Assembly (NCBI GenBank): GCA_029007415.1
Contig: JAQXHT010000110.1
Coordinates: 1-7,086, forward strand
Length of the DNA: 7,086 nucleotides
Direction of reading: 5' to 3'
Source: a bacterium
GTDB lineage: Bacteria > Bacillota_I > Bacilli_A > RF39 > UBA660
The notes beneath the pieces are model-generated. The model had not been told where the DNA came from, did not search any database, and saw nothing but the letters and a program-made list of their open reading frames with translations. Below, in pieces: positions 4,140-7,086 of the stretch; the stretch's first letter is position 1; every line of letters begins with the position of its first letter. The translations under genes were made by a program, and so were the position numbers.

Positions 4140-7086
4140 CTATATCATTTAATTCTGTGTCTTTTTCTAGTTTCTTATCTTCAATTAATTCAGCTGCTAA
4201 TGTTTCATTTTTAATATATTCATCATAAGATGATAACATTTTATCAAATATTTCATCACCACTATAATATAAATTAATATGGTCAGTAATAACAAAATTA
4301 GCTTCTTTTCTTAGATTTTGTACTTTTCTTACTACTTCTCTAGCAAGTCCTTCTAATATTAAATCTTCAGTTAATGATGTATCTAAAACAATACTTGTTT
4401 TACCATTACTTGCTGCACAATAACCTTTTTTATTCTTAAGAGTTGTTAAAATCATATCTTCTGTAACTTCTATTTCTTCACCTAAGAAATTCATCTTAAA
4501 GTATCCTGCTTTTATCTTATTAACATCATTAATATCTAATTTACTAACTGCTTCTTGGAAGTCTTTCATCTTAGGTCCAAATACCTTACCTACTACTTTA
4601 AAGTTTGGTTTAACGATATAGTCCATATATTCAGTCATATCATCTTTATATACTATTTCTTTAATATTAAGTTCTTCTTTAATGATACTTTCAAAATCCT
4701 CAATAACTACTTCATCAACAAGTGGTAAAATCATAAAATTAAGTGGTTGTCTTACTTTGATAGCAGCATCTTCTCTGGCATTTCTTCCTAAACTACAAAT
4801 ATCTCTTACTAGTTCCATTCTTTGTTCTAAGTCTTTTGATAATAATGTTTCATCTACTTTAGGGAAGTCTTCTAAATGAACAGAAGTATTACCTGTTAGG
4901 TTTTGATATATTTCTTCTGATATATATGGTGTAACAGGTGCTGTTATTTTAGCAAGTGTTAATAGTGTTTCATAAGTTGTTAAATAAACTGCTTTTTTAT
5001 CTTCTGTTAATTCACTAGCCCAGAATCTTCTTCTATTACTTCTAATATACCAGTTAGAAAAATCATCATTAATGAAATCTACTATTTTATGAACAACTAT
5101 ATTAAGGTCATATTTTTCATAAGCCTCAGTTACATCTTTTACCATGTGGTTTAATTTAGATAGTAACCACTTATCGGTTAAATCACGTTTAGCTACTGGA
5201 ATATTATATTCTCTTGGATCGATTTTATCAGCATTAGCATACATTTCAAAGAATGAATAAGCATTTTTAAATGTTGATAAGTATTTAGAATATACTTCTT
5301 TTAAACCATCATCATCGAATTTAATTGGTGACCAAACGGGTGAAACATAAGGTCAGTAGAAACGAATTGTATCTGCTCCATATTTTTTCATAGTAGTAAA
5401 TGGTTCTACAATATTACCTTTACTCTTACTCATCTTTTTACCAAATTTATCTAGTAATAAGTCATTTACTAAAACATTTTTATAAGGTGCTTTACCAGTT
5501 ACAAAGGTAGAGATTAGTAATAAGGTATAGAACCATCCTCTTGTTTGGTCAATTCCTTCGCAAATAAAGTTAGCTGGGAATTGTTCTTCAAATAGTTCTT
5601 TATTTTCAAATGGATAATGATATTGTGCAAATGGCATAGAACCAGAATCAAACCAGCAATCAATTACTTCTTTAACCCTTGTCATTTCTTTACCACAATC
5701 TGGACAAGTAATATGTACATTATCAACATAAGGACGATGTAAGTCGATAGATTCATCTATTTTTTCAATAGATTTTTTAACAAGTTCTTCCCTAGAACCT
5801 ATCATTTCCATGTGCCCGCAAGAACATCTCCAAAGTGGTAATGGGGTACCCCAATAACGGTTTCTTGAAATTGCCCAGTCATTCATATTAAGTAACCAGT
5901 TACCAAATCTTTTCTCCCCAACAAATGATGGATACCAATTAACTGTATCATTATTTTTAACAACTTGGTCTTTTAATTTAGTAACTTCTAAGTAATATGA
6001 TGGTTTAGCATAATATAGAAGTGGTGTACCACATCTCCAACAATGTGGATAGTCGTGTACCATCTTTTCTTTTTTGAATAGTTTATCATTTTCTTTTAAG
6101 TATTTGATAACATCTATATCAACATCAAAGACATTTCTACCTTTCCATAATCCTTCCGTATAACAACCATCTTCTCCTACTGGATTTAATACTGGTAAGT
6201 TGTATTGTTTTCCTACATTATAGTCATCTTGTCCAAAAGCAGGAGCTATATGAACAATACCTGTTCCAGCATCCATTGTTACATAGTCAGCTACTGTAAC
6301 AAAGAAAGCTTTTTTATCTACTTTAAGACTTGGTATTAACTGTTCATATTCCATATATTCTAAGTTTTTACCACTATACTCTTCTAAAACAGTATATTCA
6401 TCACCTAATACTTTATTAGCTAAAGCTTTAGCAACAATAAATTTAGTACCACGGCTTTCCACTAAAACATATAACTCTTTTGGATTAACACATAAAGCAA
6501 CATTACTAATTAAAGTCCAAGGAGTAGTAGTCCATACTAAGAAGTAAACATCTTCATCTTTCTTCTTCATTGGAACAATAACAGTATTAGCAGTTACTTC
6601 TTTATAACCTTGTGCTACTTCATGAGAGGCAAGACCTGTTCCACATCTTGTACAAAATGGTAGTATTTTATGTCCTTCATAGAATAGACCTTCATCAAAG
6701 AATTTCTTTAAAATCCACCATTCTGTTTCAATATAGTTATTATCATAAGTAACATAAGGATGCTCTAAATCAATAAATTGACCCATCTCTTTAGTTAAGT
6801 CAGAGAAAGCTTTTTCATTCTTCCAAACACTTTCCTTACATTTTTTATTAAATTCTTCAATACCATATTCTTCAATATCTTTCTTAGAATTGAAACCTAA
6901 TTCTTTTTCAACTTGTAATTCTACAGGAAGTCCATGTGTATCCCAACCAACCTTTCTTAGAACACGATATCCTTGCATAGTTTTATATTTACAGAATGTA
7001 TCTTTTAAGAACTTAGCCATCATATGATGAAGTCCTGGCATTCCATTAGCAGTAGCAGGTCCATCATAAAAAACAAAGTTTTCACA
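4111..7086 (-). CDS. ileS: Isoleucyl-tRNA synthetase, type 2, 5'-partial, with one in-frame TGA
   Basis: Charges tRNA-Ile with isoleucine in the cytoplasm. The window shows 991 codons before the TAA stop; the first few dozen residues are missing. Numbering from 7086: YDGPATANG (7-15), signature motif GLHH (18-21) where HIGH is usual, editing-domain WTTTPWTL (185-192) and GTGIVHIAPAFG (274-285), zinc-type CxxC pairs at 145-148, 349-352 and 461-464, RNRYWGTPLP (408-417), WFDSG (478-482) and KMSKS (551-555). The anticodon-binding helices carry NWYIRSNRRRFW (678-689). The C-terminus with GLAREVVRKVQNLRKEA is the type-2 form, not the zinc-tailed type-1 form. Codon 578 (5355-5353) is TGA in the middle of the conserved segment IRFY-x-PYVSPVW. 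The frame is open on both sides and 19 other Trp codons are all TGG. It could be read through, a sequencing error or a fresh nonsense mutation. The true start and any T-box lie beyond the window. Confidence 0.92.
5353..5355 (-). other. In-frame TGA codon inside ileS
   Basis: This single TGA lies 23 codons after KMSKS and interrupts ileS without any frame shift. The codons around it read IRFY before and PYVSPVWSP after, a segment that aligns with type-2 IleRS as I remember the family. The context is TAC TGA CCT; UGA followed by C is known as a leaky stop. If it is a real stop, the product lacks the whole anticodon-binding domain. Confidence 0.9.

Noticed and set aside
4026..4214. Plus-strand open frame over the Clp-like/ileS junction
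   Set aside because: Antisense shadow of two conserved genes; low-complexity product.
4682..4879. Plus-strand open frame inside ileS
   Set aside because: Fully antisense to a conserved part of IleRS; Ser/Leu-rich with no domain.
5327..5355. TGA as a selenocysteine codon
   Set aside because: No strong SECIS-like hairpin downstream, and selenocysteine is not expected at this place in IleRS.
1..7086. CRISPR array, tRNA, rRNA, insertion sequence or phage genes
   Set aside because: No direct-repeat arrays, cloverleaf-like sequences, transposase motifs or terminal repeats seen on either strand.

Overview
The window is AT-rich, and every gene I can support lies on the minus strand, so transcription runs from high to low coordinates. 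The genes are a type-2 isoleucyl-tRNA synthetase, a lone ClpC/ClpA-type AAA+ module, a MurE-type ligase with short SD-led gaps, a small 3D-domain wall protein and pyruvate formate-lyase. This mix suggests an anaerobic, fermenting, low-GC Firmicute, perhaps of the Bacilli/Erysipelotrichia group. That placement is inferred from protein style and base composition, not from a marker gene.

Layout in transcription order: (1) ileS, 7086-4111, enters from beyond the window end and lacks its first few dozen residues. It is intact in frame except for one internal TGA at 5355-5353. (2) After 30 nt, a 482-residue ClpA/ClpC-like protein (4080-2632) has a degenerate Clp-N region and one AAA+ ring only. (3) After 49 nt, a MurE-family ligase (2582-1155). 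(4) After 31 nt, a secreted or anchored 3D-domain protein (1123-452). (5) A 13-bp hairpin terminator (414-443), then a promoter, a strong SD and the first 105 codons of pflB (315-1, running off the window). No gap exceeds 136 nt.

The first four genes look like one transcription unit ending at the 414-443 terminator. A hairpin and a perfect TATAAT sit on the ileS stop codon and may partly uncouple ileS from the genes below it. MurE and the 3D protein both belong to cell-wall construction or remodelling. The Clp-like protein between ileS and murE has no assignable substrate. pflB is a separate unit serving anaerobic pyruvate metabolism.

The points most worth a second look are the lone TGA inside an otherwise well-conserved ileS, the single-ring Clp-like ATPase, the GLHH form of the synthetase signature motif, and the unusual substrate-motif residues of MurE.
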